This document shows, piece after piece, positions 35,847-44,376 of a DNA stretch of 64,000 bases. This DNA comes from Nitrospinaceae bacterium (GTDB lineage: Bacteria; Nitrospinota; Nitrospinia; Nitrospinales; VA-1). Made by a program: the position numbers and the translations under genes. Within the stretch, counting starts at the first letter, position 1. Every line of letters starts with the position of its first letter. The notes under the pieces were generated by a model. That model searched no databases. It was not told the DNA's origin and was given only the letters and a program-made list of their open reading frames with translations. The DNA is taken from positions 1 through 64,000 of the forward strand of contig JAJDAZ010000002.1 in the NCBI GenBank assembly GCA_029261595.1, read 5' to 3'.

Positions 35847-36939
35847 ACGGTATTTATTAAAAACATTTTTCTCGTTTTACCTGATTTCCGTCAGTTGTTT
35901 TGTGGGAATTTTTTTGATCGCGGATTTTTTTGAGCGGGCCGATGAATTTATCAGCAGAAACGCTGCCCTTGCGGACGTCGTGATTTACTACTTAAATAAA
36001 ATTCCCTTTGTCTTGTTTTACGTGGCTCCGCAAGCCATATTGCTGGCCACCGTTCTCGCCATTTCTTCATTATCGAAAACCAATGAGATCATCGCCATGA
36101 AAGCCTGCGGGGTCAGCATCACCCGCATCACCCTTCCCCTCATTGGCATGTCCATGGTCCTTGCCCTCCTGGTGATTGCCAACAGTGAATTCATTTCACC
36201 CAATACCAGTAAACGGATGAACCATATTTATTATGTCGAACTCCGGGGAGGGTCCGGCTTCAAAAATATCAGAAGAACCGATGTCTGGTACAAATCCCAA
36301 ACCGGGGCCATTTGGAGCGTTGAAAATTACGATCCCGATAATTTGACGTTGAATACCGTCAATATATATTTAACCAACAACAATCGACTGTTTGAAAAAA
36401 GAATCGACGCCAAAAAAGCGGTCTGGATCGATCAACAGTGGCAATTCATGGATGGAACGGTTCGGACGTTTGGTCCTGCGGGTCTGGAAAAAACGGAATT
36501 TTTTGAGACCCGGTCCTTTGTGGTCCCTGAAATTCCTTCCGACTTCATCACCTATACCAGACGCCCGGAAGAAATGAGCCTGAAAAATATGTATGAAGAA
36601 ATCGTGGAGGAGCGCGCGGAAGGAAAAGATGTTACCAAACGGTGGCTTAATTTTAATAACCGGTTATCTTATCCCTTCATCGGCGTTGTGCTGACTTTGA
36701 TAGGCATTCCCCTTTCCTTGAGATCCAGTCGGCAAGGGGGGTTGTTGTTTTCCGTTGCCGTCAACCTGGCAATTGGGGTGGCGTTTTCTTTTTTCTATGC
36801 CATGTGCGTTTCCATGGGACGCGGGGGAACCTTCGACCCTGTTTTCGCCACCTGGGGTCCCATCGCGCTGTTCACCGCCATCGGTTTTTATTTCCTCCTC
36901 ACCATGGACAGCGAAAAGCCCCTACCTTTTTCTGAATGA
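35836..36939 (+). CDS. lptG: LPS export permease, LptG/LptF (YjgQ/YjgP) family
   Basis: 367 residues: three N-terminal helices (about 10-115), a periplasmic beta-jellyroll domain (about 130-270) and three C-terminal helices (about 280-360). LSSLSKTNEIIAMKACGVSITRI is the family's coupling-helix signature. LptF and LptG form the inner-membrane part of the LptB2FG complex that extracts LPS and feeds it to LptC-LptA-LptD. Only one copy is here; the partner would be elsewhere. It overlaps the AmgK-like gene by 11 bp and the Ppx gene by 4 bp, forming a compact operon. Confidence 0.9.
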   Translation: MVLKRYLLKTFFSFYLISVSCFVGIFLIADFFERADEFISRNAALADVVIYYLNKIPFVLFYVAPQAILLATVLAISSLSKTNEIIAMKACGVSITRITLPLIGMSMVLALLVIANSEFISPNTSKRMNHIYYVELRGGSGFKNIRRTDVWYKSQTGAIWSVENYDPDNLTLNTVNIYLTNNNRLFEKRIDAKKAVWIDQQWQFMDGTVRTFGPAGLEKTEFFETRSFVVPEIPSDFITYTRRPEEMSLKNMYEEIVEERAEGKDVTKRWLNFNNRLSYPFIGVVLTLIGIPLSLRSSRQGGLLFSVAVNLAIGVAFSFFYAMCVSMGRGGTFDPVFATWGPIALFTAIGFYFLLTMDSEKPLPFSE

Positions 36940-37862
36940 AAAAATTCGCCTCGATCGACATAGGGTCCAACACCGTTCGGCTGTTGATCCTGGAATCCGG
37001 GGAGCCGGGGGAATTCCGTGAAATCGACTCTATCCGCCGAATCACCCGGTTAGGGCAGGGCATGGACACTCAAAAACGCCTCGCATCCGGACCGATGGGA
37101 AACACCCTTGCGGTTTTAAAAGAATTCAGACAGGCTTGCTCAAAGTATGGGGTGATTCCCATTCGCGCTGTGGCGACGAGCGCCGTTCGAGAAGCGAAAA
37201 ATAAGGACGAGTTTATCCGGGAGGCCAGGGAACAATCGGGAATCCATATCGAAGTGATCCCCTGGGAGGAAGAAGCCCGGCTCACGCTGAAAGGGGTGTT
37301 CTGGAAAATTCCCCACCAGAACCGCAGGATTTTGACCTTCGATATCGGCGGCGGCAGCACCGAGTTCATTCTTTCCGAGGGCGACCAGGTGGTGGGGGCG
37401 ACTGGCACGTCCCTGGGAACTGTGCGGCTGACAGAAAAATACATCACCCGGCATCCGGTTCCAGAGAGGGAATATGAAAACCTGACCGCGCATATCCAGG
37501 AGGAACTGGCCGGGGCCAAGGACAGTCTCCCAGCGGTTAACCCGGAAATTGTCATCGGGACCGCTGGAACCGTGACCACCCTGGCGGCGCTGGACAAGAA
37601 TATTTATCCTTATGATCCTCTAAAAGTGCACGCCGTGTCCCTGCCATTGGCTAATATCGAGAAGATTCAAGACGACCTGAAAGCCCAATCCATCGAGCAA
37701 AGGCTCCAGCTGAAACCCCTGGAACCCGGACGGGAGGACTTGATCATCGCCGGGAGCGCCATTGTCCTGGAAACCCTTCGGACATTTGACTGTCCCGCTC
37801 TTTTGGTCAGCGAGTACAGCCTGCGCGAGGGAATCATTTTAAAAGCGCTTAGCGGTTCCTGA
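36936..37862 (+). CDS. Ppx/GppA exopolyphosphatase family protein
   Basis: 308 residues. FASIDIGSNTVRLLI (phosphate 1), RAVATSAVREAKN, ILTFDIGGGSTEFIL (phosphate 2) and VIGTAGTVTTLAAL are the ASKHA-fold signatures of Ppx/GppA. The protein ends after the two core domains and lacks the C-terminal HD-like domain of long E. coli Ppx (about 510 residues), which is the common short form. It hydrolyses polyphosphate or pppGpp; the sequence does not separate the two. The ATGA overlap with lptG implies coupled translation. Confidence 0.88.
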   Translation: MKKFASIDIGSNTVRLLILESGEPGEFREIDSIRRITRLGQGMDTQKRLASGPMGNTLAVLKEFRQACSKYGVIPIRAVATSAVREAKNKDEFIREAREQSGIHIEVIPWEEEARLTLKGVFWKIPHQNRRILTFDIGGGSTEFILSEGDQVVGATGTSLGTVRLTEKYITRHPVPEREYENLTAHIQEELAGAKDSLPAVNPEIVIGTAGTVTTLAALDKNIYPYDPLKVHAVSLPLANIEKIQDDLKAQSIEQRLQLKPLEPGREDLIIAGSAIVLETLRTFDCPALLVSEYSLREGIILKALSGS

Positions 37863-37930
37863 TAAATTTCATATTTCTATCGGGGATTGAATTTGACTTC
37901 CCCCCCCAATTCAGTTAGTTTTTACCGGAT

Positions 37931-39733
37931 ATGAAGACCAAACAAGCCAAAACAAAAAAACCAAAATCCACTGGAAAATCAAAGTCCTCCGCCGAAAACC
38001 GCATCATGAAAGGGCGGGATATCATTGTTCGGGCGCTGGAGCTTGCAGGCGTCGAAGTTATTTTCGGCTACCCCGGCGGGACCTCCATGGAGATCCACCA
38101 GGGATTGACGTTGAGCAAACAGATCCGCATGGTGTTGCCCCGGCACGAGCAGGGAGGTGCGTTTGCCGCCGGTGGATATGCCCGAAGCACCGGAAAAGTG
38201 GGCGTGTGCATGGCCACTTCCGGGCCGGGAGCGGTGAACCTGTTGACGGGAATCATCGACGCTAAAATGGACTCCATTCCCCTCGTGGCGATCACCGGGC
38301 AGGTCCCGTCCACGGTATTGGGGAGCGACGCTTTTCAGGAGACGGACATCGTCGGAGCGACCTTCCCGTTGGTGAAGCACAGCTATCTGGTGCACAATAT
38401 TAACGATATCCCAAGAGTGATTCAAGAAGCCTTCATCATCGCAAGTTCCGGGCGACCGGGTCCGGTGTTGGTTGATATTCCAAAAAATATCCAGCAACAG
38501 GAAGCCATTCCCGACTTTGACATTAAGTTTGATTTGCCCAGCTACAAGCCCAATCTGCAACCCTCGACCATGCAGATTAAAAAAGCCATGCATGCGATCA
38601 AGGAAGCCAAGCGACCGCTCATATACGCAGGCGGCGGGATCATTGTCTCGGGCGCTTCCAAAGAGTTGCGCACCTTTGTCAAAAAAACCGGAATTCCGGT
38701 CACTACCACTGTCATGGGCCTTGGGGCTTACCCCTCCGACGATCCCATGTCTCTTCGAATGCTGGGTATGCACGGCGCGGTCTATGCCAATATAGCCATC
38801 AACCATGCGGATCTGGTGATCGCCTTAGGCGTGCGCTTTGATGACCGCGTGACCGGGAAATTGGCCGAATTTTGCAAAGACGCCAAATTCATTCAGGTGG
38901 ATATCGATCCTTCGGAAATCAATAAAAACCGGATCGTGGATATTCCCATTCAAGGAGACGTCAAACGCGCCTTGACCAAGATGAACGAGCTTGCGGAACT
39001 GAAAAAAGATATCAAGCCGTGGACGAAGCAGGTCCAGGGCTGGAAAAAAGAATTCCCGTTGCAATATGAGATGCACAAAAAAAATATCGTTCCGCAACAC
39101 GTGATCGTTGAATTAAATAGACTGGCAGAGAAAAACGCCATCGTCTCCGTAGGCGTGGGCCAGCACCAGATGTGGGCGGCGCAATACTGGAATTTTGAGG
39201 AGCCCTTGAACTGGCTGTGCTCGTCCGGCCTTGGAGCCATGGGGTTTGGTCTGCCCGCCGCGATGGGCGCCCAGGTGGCCCACCCGAACCGGCAGGTCAT
39301 CAATATTGAAGGGGACGGCAGTTTTCTCATGAACATTCAGGAGTTGCAAACGCTGAAAATAGAAAATATTCCGGTAAAAAATGTCGTTCTCAATAACGCT
39401 CATCTGGGCATGGTCGCGCAGTGGGAGGACCGTTTTTATAAATCCCTGCGCGGTCACACCTTTTTGGGAGACGCTCATTTTGCAGATGTGGCGAAGGCCT
39501 TTGGCATCAAATCGGAAAGCATCAGCAAACCCGAGGAAATCGTTCCCGCATTAAAACGAATGCTCAAGCACAAGGGCCCTTACGTCCTGGACGTAAAATA
39601 TCCCTATAATGACAAGAGTATGGGACACGTCATGCCCATGATTCCCTCCAATCACAGTTATCTGGATACCTTCCTTGATGAGAAGCACACCCTGAAGGAA
39701 TATTGGGAAAAGAAGGGTGTTCTCCCGGAATAA
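37931..39733 (+). CDS. ilvB: Acetolactate synthase large subunit (acetohydroxyacid synthase)
   Basis: 600 residues of a ThDP enzyme that condenses pyruvate to acetolactate (or with 2-oxobutyrate), the first step of valine/leucine/isoleucine synthesis. Visible motifs: VIFGYPGGTSMEI, LPRHEQGGAFAAGGYAR (catalytic Glu), VGATFPLVKHSYLV and the ThDP-Mg site GDGSFLMNIQELQT...NNAHLGMVAQWE. A Lys-rich N-terminal extension (about 25 residues) precedes the normal family start at Met26 (38006), so that may be the true start. There is no ilvN regulatory subunit or ilvC downstream, which is unusual. Confidence 0.93.
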   Translation: MKTKQAKTKKPKSTGKSKSSAENRIMKGRDIIVRALELAGVEVIFGYPGGTSMEIHQGLTLSKQIRMVLPRHEQGGAFAAGGYARSTGKVGVCMATSGPGAVNLLTGIIDAKMDSIPLVAITGQVPSTVLGSDAFQETDIVGATFPLVKHSYLVHNINDIPRVIQEAFIIASSGRPGPVLVDIPKNIQQQEAIPDFDIKFDLPSYKPNLQPSTMQIKKAMHAIKEAKRPLIYAGGGIIVSGASKELRTFVKKTGIPVTTTVMGLGAYPSDDPMSLRMLGMHGAVYANIAINHADLVIALGVRFDDRVTGKLAEFCKDAKFIQVDIDPSEINKNRIVDIPIQGDVKRALTKMNELAELKKDIKPWTKQVQGWKKEFPLQYEMHKKNIVPQHVIVELNRLAEKNAIVSVGVGQHQMWAAQYWNFEEPLNWLCSSGLGAMGFGLPAAMGAQVAHPNRQVINIEGDGSFLMNIQELQTLKIENIPVKNVVLNNAHLGMVAQWEDRFYKSLRGHTFLGDAHFADVAKAFGIKSESISKPEEIVPALKRMLKHKGPYVLDVKYPYNDKSMGHVMPMIPSNHSYLDTFLDEKHTLKEYWEKKGVLPE

Positions 39734-39862
39734 AAATTCCAGGTCAAAGTGACGCACACGGAGGTTTCCCGATCAGCCATTCCCATTCCAACCCCCACCC
39801 GCTAAACGCCGGATACCCAAACGATAGATTGGTTTGGGAAAATGCAAAAAATTTGAGGTGAG

Positions 39863-40792
39863 ATGAAGTTCGCAGATTTTTGGCTGAAGTTTGCCGGAAA
39901 AATTTTAAGAGGAGCCGCAGGCCTGTCAGTCGTTTTTATAATACTGGTGCTGGGCGATTTAACGGGAACGTTTGAAAACGGGCTTCTCCTCTGGTTTATA
40001 GAAACCGTGTCTCCCGATTTCCCGGTCAACGACCTGACATCTTATCATTATCAGGCATTGATATTGGCTGTCTGGGGTTTACTGTTTTTAATCATCAACC
40101 TGAAATATTTTTCCGGCGCTGAAGGGATTCAAAGCATCCGGTTCAACAAACTTTCCTGGCTGGCGGTTATTATGTTTATCCTGTTCTATTTCATATCGCC
40201 CCGCCCCTATGTCATCAACATTGAATGGCTGACCCAGTTTGAAACCCTGTTTTACAAGGAAGATGGAATTTTTGAAGTGTTGACGGCGGTTTTTCTTTTT
40301 CTAGCCGCTTTGGCATTTTTCGCTTCTGCAATAATTTCCATCCAAAATAAACTGGATTGGAAGATACCGTTTTTGCAAAGTTCTCTCGGTTTGTTTTGTC
40401 TTTTTTTCTGCATGGAAGAAATTAGCTGGGGACAACGAATCATCGATTACGGCTCTGTGGAATGGGCCGCGAAAGTCAACTCACAAAATGAAACCAACGT
40501 TCATAATATTTGCAATAAGGTTTTTCACACCAAGTATTGCCTACAGTTCATGCAAATAATTTTTAATATTTGTTTTTCATTGGCGCTGTTATTTTTTGCG
40601 GGTTGGGGAAGACACATTCAACGCCCCTCGTTTGAGGGTTTATTGAATCTCCAGAAATATTATTTTCTGGCCATCGCCATGGCTCTTGGGACCCTGCTCC
40701 CCAACGAACTCAACGAGGAGTTACTGGCGCTGTTTTTTCTGGTTTACAGTTTTGATGTGTTGAAATTTTATCGAAATTATCAGCCTCATTAA
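39863..40792 (+). CDS. Multi-pass membrane protein with EEISWGQR motif, unknown function
   Basis: 309 residues with about eight hydrophobic segments. A cluster of conserved-looking polar residues follows the central helices: CMEEISWGQRIIDYGS (about 183-198) and then NSQNETNVHNICNKVFH (about 205-221). This acidic/His pair in a membrane protein looks like a metal-dependent or proton-linked active site. I recall similar motifs in uncharacterised membrane proteins, but no function. It lies between ilvB and an ArnT-like gene in the same direction, which may hint at an envelope-lipid role. Confidence 0.75.
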   Translation: MKFADFWLKFAGKILRGAAGLSVVFIILVLGDLTGTFENGLLLWFIETVSPDFPVNDLTSYHYQALILAVWGLLFLIINLKYFSGAEGIQSIRFNKLSWLAVIMFILFYFISPRPYVINIEWLTQFETLFYKEDGIFEVLTAVFLFLAALAFFASAIISIQNKLDWKIPFLQSSLGLFCLFFCMEEISWGQRIIDYGSVEWAAKVNSQNETNVHNICNKVFHTKYCLQFMQIIFNICFSLALLFFAGWGRHIQRPSFEGLLNLQKYYFLAIAMALGTLLPNELNEELLALFFLVYSFDVLKFYRNYQPH

Positions 40793-40898
40793 AAAGCGTA
40801 ACTCGGTTATTGCGATGGAGACAAGAGGAGCCATCCATCTGTGTCGCGTTTGGTTTCATTGAAAAATACACCCACTCTTCCGGCTATAGGACGGTTAC

Positions 40899-42572
40899 GT
40901 GACCAACGTCAAAACCCGTTATTTACTCTTTGGGCCTGCACTGGTCGCCCTGATGTTTTATCTGTGGAGCACTTTCCAGTTTGACCTCTCGCGCCGCGAA
41001 GCCCGGGAAGGCGTTCCCGTCGTCAACATGTTTCAGGGAGAAAGCATCTGGCTTCCTAAAATCAATGACGACCGGTACCGCACCAAGCCGCCGATGTTCT
41101 ATTGGGCCGGTCTTGTGGCATCGAAAGCGCTGGGCAAGGGAAATGAGATCGCCATCCGACTGCCATCCGTTCTGGCCGGGGCGGGAGCGGTTTTTCTGAC
41201 CACCATGCTCGGGTTCTGGCTTTATTCCCCAACCACAGGAGCGCTCGCGGGTTTGATCGTTGCTACTTCTTTGCAATTTTCCTACTTGAGTTCCCATGCC
41301 CGTATTGACATGTTATTTGCATTCTTCATTCTCCTGGCATTGACGGCCTTTTGGAGGATGATGCATGACGATAATGCAAAAACCCGATCCCGTTTTTCCT
41401 GGCTGGCGGCCACGGCATTAGGTTTCGCCTTTCTGACCAAAGGCCCTCTGGGCCTCATCTTTCCGCTACTGGCTTTATTTATTTATTCCCGAATAACCAG
41501 AGTAGAAATTTCCTGGGGGAGGCTCCTGCTTATTCCCTTTGCCATGACGGCGCTATGGGTCATCGAAGGAAGCATTGAAGGGGGAGAGGAATTCATGGCG
41601 ATGATTTATCAGGAATCCATCGGACGCATCACCGACGACCCCGAGATCGCCTTTCACAACCAGCCGTTTTATTATTATTTTATCAGGATCGCGTCCGGGC
41701 TCCTGCCCTGGAGTGTCTTTTTGCCCGTGGTGCTATGGCAAGGGTTGCGACTGCACCGAAAAAACGCGCGCTGGATTTTCCCCGCTGTGGCGTTTTTTAC
41801 CCTGTTTGTTTTTCTGTCGTTCATCCCCGGAAAACGCGAAGCCTACCTGGCCCCCATCTTTCCCATGGCCGCGTTGATGATCGCCCACGGCCTATCCGTG
41901 GCCCGCGAGGAAGACAACCGCCTGACAAAAGTCTGGACCATCACCCTGTGGGCGTCGGTGGTATTTCTAATTGGATTCGCGATCTTACTTCCCTTCACCA
42001 CGATCTATCCTGAAACCCTTTCATTCATTTATAATCTGGAAATCGTGCATCGCAATGACCGCTGGATGGCCCAACGTCTCATCGAAGATTATTATCCCTC
42101 TGGAATCACACTGACCCTCCTGTCGGCAATCGTGCTGGCTTTTGCGGTGGCCCTCATCCGGGCGTTGAAAAAAAATTCTCCGATCAAGGCGGGCTATCAA
42201 ATTCTCGGCTTGACGTTTCTTGTCCTGTTGATTATCCGGGGACCCGTGGCCAACGCCGTGAACCATTATTACTCGCTGAAACCCTTCGGCCAAAAGGCAG
42301 GGCAACTGGTAGGGGACCACCCCGTGATCCACACATGGAAAATCAGGGAAGACCTGCTTTATTATATAAACTGGCCGGTGCGCGAAGTTGCTATTCCCGA
42401 AGCAGGCCCGATCCTGCGCAAAAACCCAGAAACTTTTTTGGTCCTCGAGTTAGGCCATAGCGAGTTGGTGAGAGGCGCCGATCCCCATTTTAAAATCCTT
42501 CTGCAAACCGACAAGCGGGTGCGGCGACAATTCCAACTGATCCAATATGTTCCAGACGCCGCGCCAAAATAA
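40899..42572 (+). CDS. ArnT/PMT-like membrane glycosyltransferase (GT-C fold)
   Basis: 557 residues with about 11-12 membrane helices. The first periplasmic loop has SRREAREGVPVVNMFQGES and DRYRTKPPMFYW, the ArnT/PMT pattern (acidic residues plus Y-x-KPP-x-YW). LTKGPLGLIFPLLALFIY and SFIPGKREAYLAPIFPMAA are also family-typical. Such enzymes move a sugar from a polyprenyl-phosphate donor to lipid A, protein or another acceptor in the periplasm. The GTG start has AGGAC upstream. The acceptor is unknown; lipid A modification is one possibility given the nearby LptG. Confidence 0.82.
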   Translation: MTNVKTRYLLFGPALVALMFYLWSTFQFDLSRREAREGVPVVNMFQGESIWLPKINDDRYRTKPPMFYWAGLVASKALGKGNEIAIRLPSVLAGAGAVFLTTMLGFWLYSPTTGALAGLIVATSLQFSYLSSHARIDMLFAFFILLALTAFWRMMHDDNAKTRSRFSWLAATALGFAFLTKGPLGLIFPLLALFIYSRITRVEISWGRLLLIPFAMTALWVIEGSIEGGEEFMAMIYQESIGRITDDPEIAFHNQPFYYYFIRIASGLLPWSVFLPVVLWQGLRLHRKNARWIFPAVAFFTLFVFLSFIPGKREAYLAPIFPMAALMIAHGLSVAREEDNRLTKVWTITLWASVVFLIGFAILLPFTTIYPETLSFIYNLEIVHRNDRWMAQRLIEDYYPSGITLTLLSAIVLAFAVALIRALKKNSPIKAGYQILGLTFLVLLIIRGPVANAVNHYYSLKPFGQKAGQLVGDHPVIHTWKIREDLLYYINWPVREVAIPEAGPILRKNPETFLVLELGHSELVRGADPHFKILLQTDKRVRRQFQLIQYVPDAAPK

Positions 42573-42879
42573 CCCCCTCATGTAGCCAGTCAACTTTTTG
42601 GAGGCTCCGCAATGAAGAGAATTATTTCTAAAGAACTTGTCTTGGTCTTAATGAAGCGGGAAGAGAAAAACAAAAACGGATGGTCACCGCAAAGACGCAG
42701 AGATCGCAAAGAAACCTATACCCCATAAAATTTTTAGGTTTTCTCTGCGTCCTTCGCGTTCTCTGCGGTGAAAAAGGGGTTTGTTTTTTTATACTTCGAC
42801 AACCCCCTCCTACCTCTGTGTATATCTGTGACCCCTTCGACTAGGCTCAGGACAGGCATCTATGGTTTCAAAAAAATCT
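42573..42879. other. Repeat-bearing intergenic region
   Basis: No gene. It contains a long imperfect inverted repeat (42684-42771), then TACCTCTGTGTATATCTGTG (about 42810-42829) and CCTTCGACTAGGCTCAGGAC (about 42834-42853). All three resemble short words that recur in the intergenic DNA of many environmental bacteria. The region separates the convergent ArnT-like and MBL-fold genes. Confidence 0.5.
42684..42771. repeat. Imperfect inverted repeat with TCTCTGCG words (REP/MITE-like)
   Basis: The left arm (42684-42717, starting TCACCGCAAAGACGCAGAGA) and right arm (42736-42771, ending TTCTCTGCGGTGA) are mostly complementary over about 34 bp with an 18-bp loop. An outer CCCC/GGGG pair lies nearby. 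Within each arm the word CTCTGCG is itself repeated. Such elements usually occur in many copies per genome; only one is in this window. It could act as a bidirectional terminator between the convergent genes. Confidence 0.6.
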
Positions 42880-43800
42880 TTAAGAATTTTTCTTGAAGCT
42901 GAGCTCCATATAGGTGCGTTCGATATTGCCGTCGATTCTTTCCGGTTTGCCCCAGTTTTTATATTTTTCCTTGAGGATAGGATTTAGAGCTTCTTTGGCC
43001 TGCTTGAGACTCGCGCCATTTTCGATCTGTTCTTTGACCAGGGTTTTCAGATTCAGCAGGTAATGTTTCATGGCGATGATGATCGGCTTGCCCCCCACAG
43101 CGCCGTGACCGGGGATCACGATTTCAAGGTCTTCGTTTTCTATGAAATCCAGAGCGTCGATCCATTCATCGACGTAGCCGTCGCCCATATAGGGAAACTG
43201 GCCGTTGAATATGAGGTCGCCTGCGATCACGGCTTTCAATGTCGGTAGATGGATGAATAAGTCGCCGTCGGTATGGCCTCGACCAAAGTGGATCAACTTT
43301 AGGTAATATTCCCCGGCGTACACTTCCATGTTTTTCTCAAATACCATATTGGGTGGGGTCACCGTGACTTCGTCCAGCCCCTCAAGTTTGAAGGTTTTGA
43401 AAAATTCCAGATGGTCGTGGCCGGCCTCACCTGTCAGGGAGCGGCGCACGTTTTTATGGGCGATGATGGTTTTGCTTCCACTGAACACCTGGTTGCCGAA
43501 GGTATGGTCGCCGTGGTAATGGGTGTTGATGGTGTACAGGAGGGGCAAATCGGTGCGTTTGCGAATTTCCGCCATGACTTTTTTGGCTTCCGCCGGGCTC
43601 ACCCGGGTATCGACCACGATCACTCCATCCTTGGTGATGATGAAGGTGGTGTTGGAATCGATCCCCTCTCCATGCACGATGGTGAACACATTGGGGAACA
43701 CTTCCACCGTTTTGGCGACGGCCTGGGTCCACGGAAATACACTCAACAAGCCTGCCAAAACCCACACGGAAACGACGATCTGCATTTTTTTTCTGACCAT
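42880..43800 (-). CDS. Secreted metallo-beta-lactamase-fold hydrolase
   Basis: About 306 residues from ATG 43800, which has AGAGAG upstream; TTG 43818 is an alternative start. A signal peptide runs to about TQAVA-KTVE. The zinc ligands are the HxHxDH motif in NTHYHGDHTFG, His in FGRGHTDGDLFIH, Asp in AVIAGDLIF and His in IVIPGHGAVGG. The group with IVVDTRVSPAEAKKVMAEI and a periplasmic signal is often near quinoprotein or sulfur-oxidation loci (SoxH-like), but neither is seen here. Substrate unknown. It is divergent from the SspB-like gene. Confidence 0.88.
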   Translation of the reverse strand: MVRKKMQIVVSVWVLAGLLSVFPWTQAVAKTVEVFPNVFTIVHGEGIDSNTTFIITKDGVIVVDTRVSPAEAKKVMAEIRKRTDLPLLYTINTHYHGDHTFGNQVFSGSKTIIAHKNVRRSLTGEAGHDHLEFFKTFKLEGLDEVTVTPPNMVFEKNMEVYAGEYYLKLIHFGRGHTDGDLFIHLPTLKAVIAGDLIFNGQFPYMGDGYVDEWIDALDFIENEDLEIVIPGHGAVGGKPIIIAMKHYLLNLKTLVKEQIENGASLKQAKEALNPILKEKYKNWGKPERIDGNIERTYMELSFKKNS

Positions 43801-43920
43801 TATCAACTCTCTCGACAAAAATTGTTGCCCCGGAAAAACAAAAACTTCAGGGATGAATAACCGCCAGACTACGAAGGAAGACGGCTTTTTTCAAGTATGA
43901 TTTTATGATATCTTAAGCGC

Positions 43921-44376
43921 ATGGAAGATGAAAACAAGAACAAATACGACTTTCTGCTGAGTTTACTCAGTGAAGGGGACGCCATGATTTGCCTGGATGC
44001 GCGTCTTTCCGAAGTCGATGTTCCCAGGGATCACAAGGACAATCCTTCGCTCAACCTGATTCTCAACCTGAATTTTCGTCGGCCCCTGGATATCGAGAAA
44101 GAGGGCGTTTATGTCACGCTGGCTTTCCAGGGCAGGCCGCACCCGTGCGTGGTGCCTTTCAATGCGGTGTGGGCCATTTATGACCCCACTTTGAAAAAGG
44201 GCCAGGTGTGGGAGGAAAGTATTCCGACGGATATCGATCTTTCGGAGCATCTGGCCCAGCAGGCACCGAAATCTGTGAAAACACAGCCCCAGGTCAAGGC
44301 GGGAGGCAAAAAAAATATTCCCGAGCAAACGCCCCGGCCCAAAAAGGACCGAAGTCATTTACGGGTCATCAAATAG
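43921..44376 (+). CDS. sspB: SspB-like ClpXP adaptor
   Basis: 151 residues. KYDFLLSLLSEGDAMICLDAR, VDVP, LNLNFRRPLDIEKEGVYVTLAFQGRPHPCVVPFNAVWAI follows the SspB fold pattern, with the hydrophobic groove that binds ssrA tags. The tail (about 100-151) is Lys/Gln/Pro-rich and low complexity. It ends in SHLRVIK, a basic/hydrophobic tip like the XB motif with which SspB binds the ClpX zinc domain. It delivers ssrA-tagged proteins to ClpXP. Single gene, divergent from the MBL-fold gene. Confidence 0.82.
   Translation: MEDENKNKYDFLLSLLSEGDAMICLDARLSEVDVPRDHKDNPSLNLILNLNFRRPLDIEKEGVYVTLAFQGRPHPCVVPFNAVWAIYDPTLKKGQVWEESIPTDIDLSEHLAQQAPKSVKTQPQVKAGGKKNIPEQTPRPKKDRSHLRVIK

Noticed and set aside
37979-38806. 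Antisense frame of 275 codons opposite ilvB
   Set aside because: ilvB is unmistakable by motif; the opposite frame is a by-product of its codon use.
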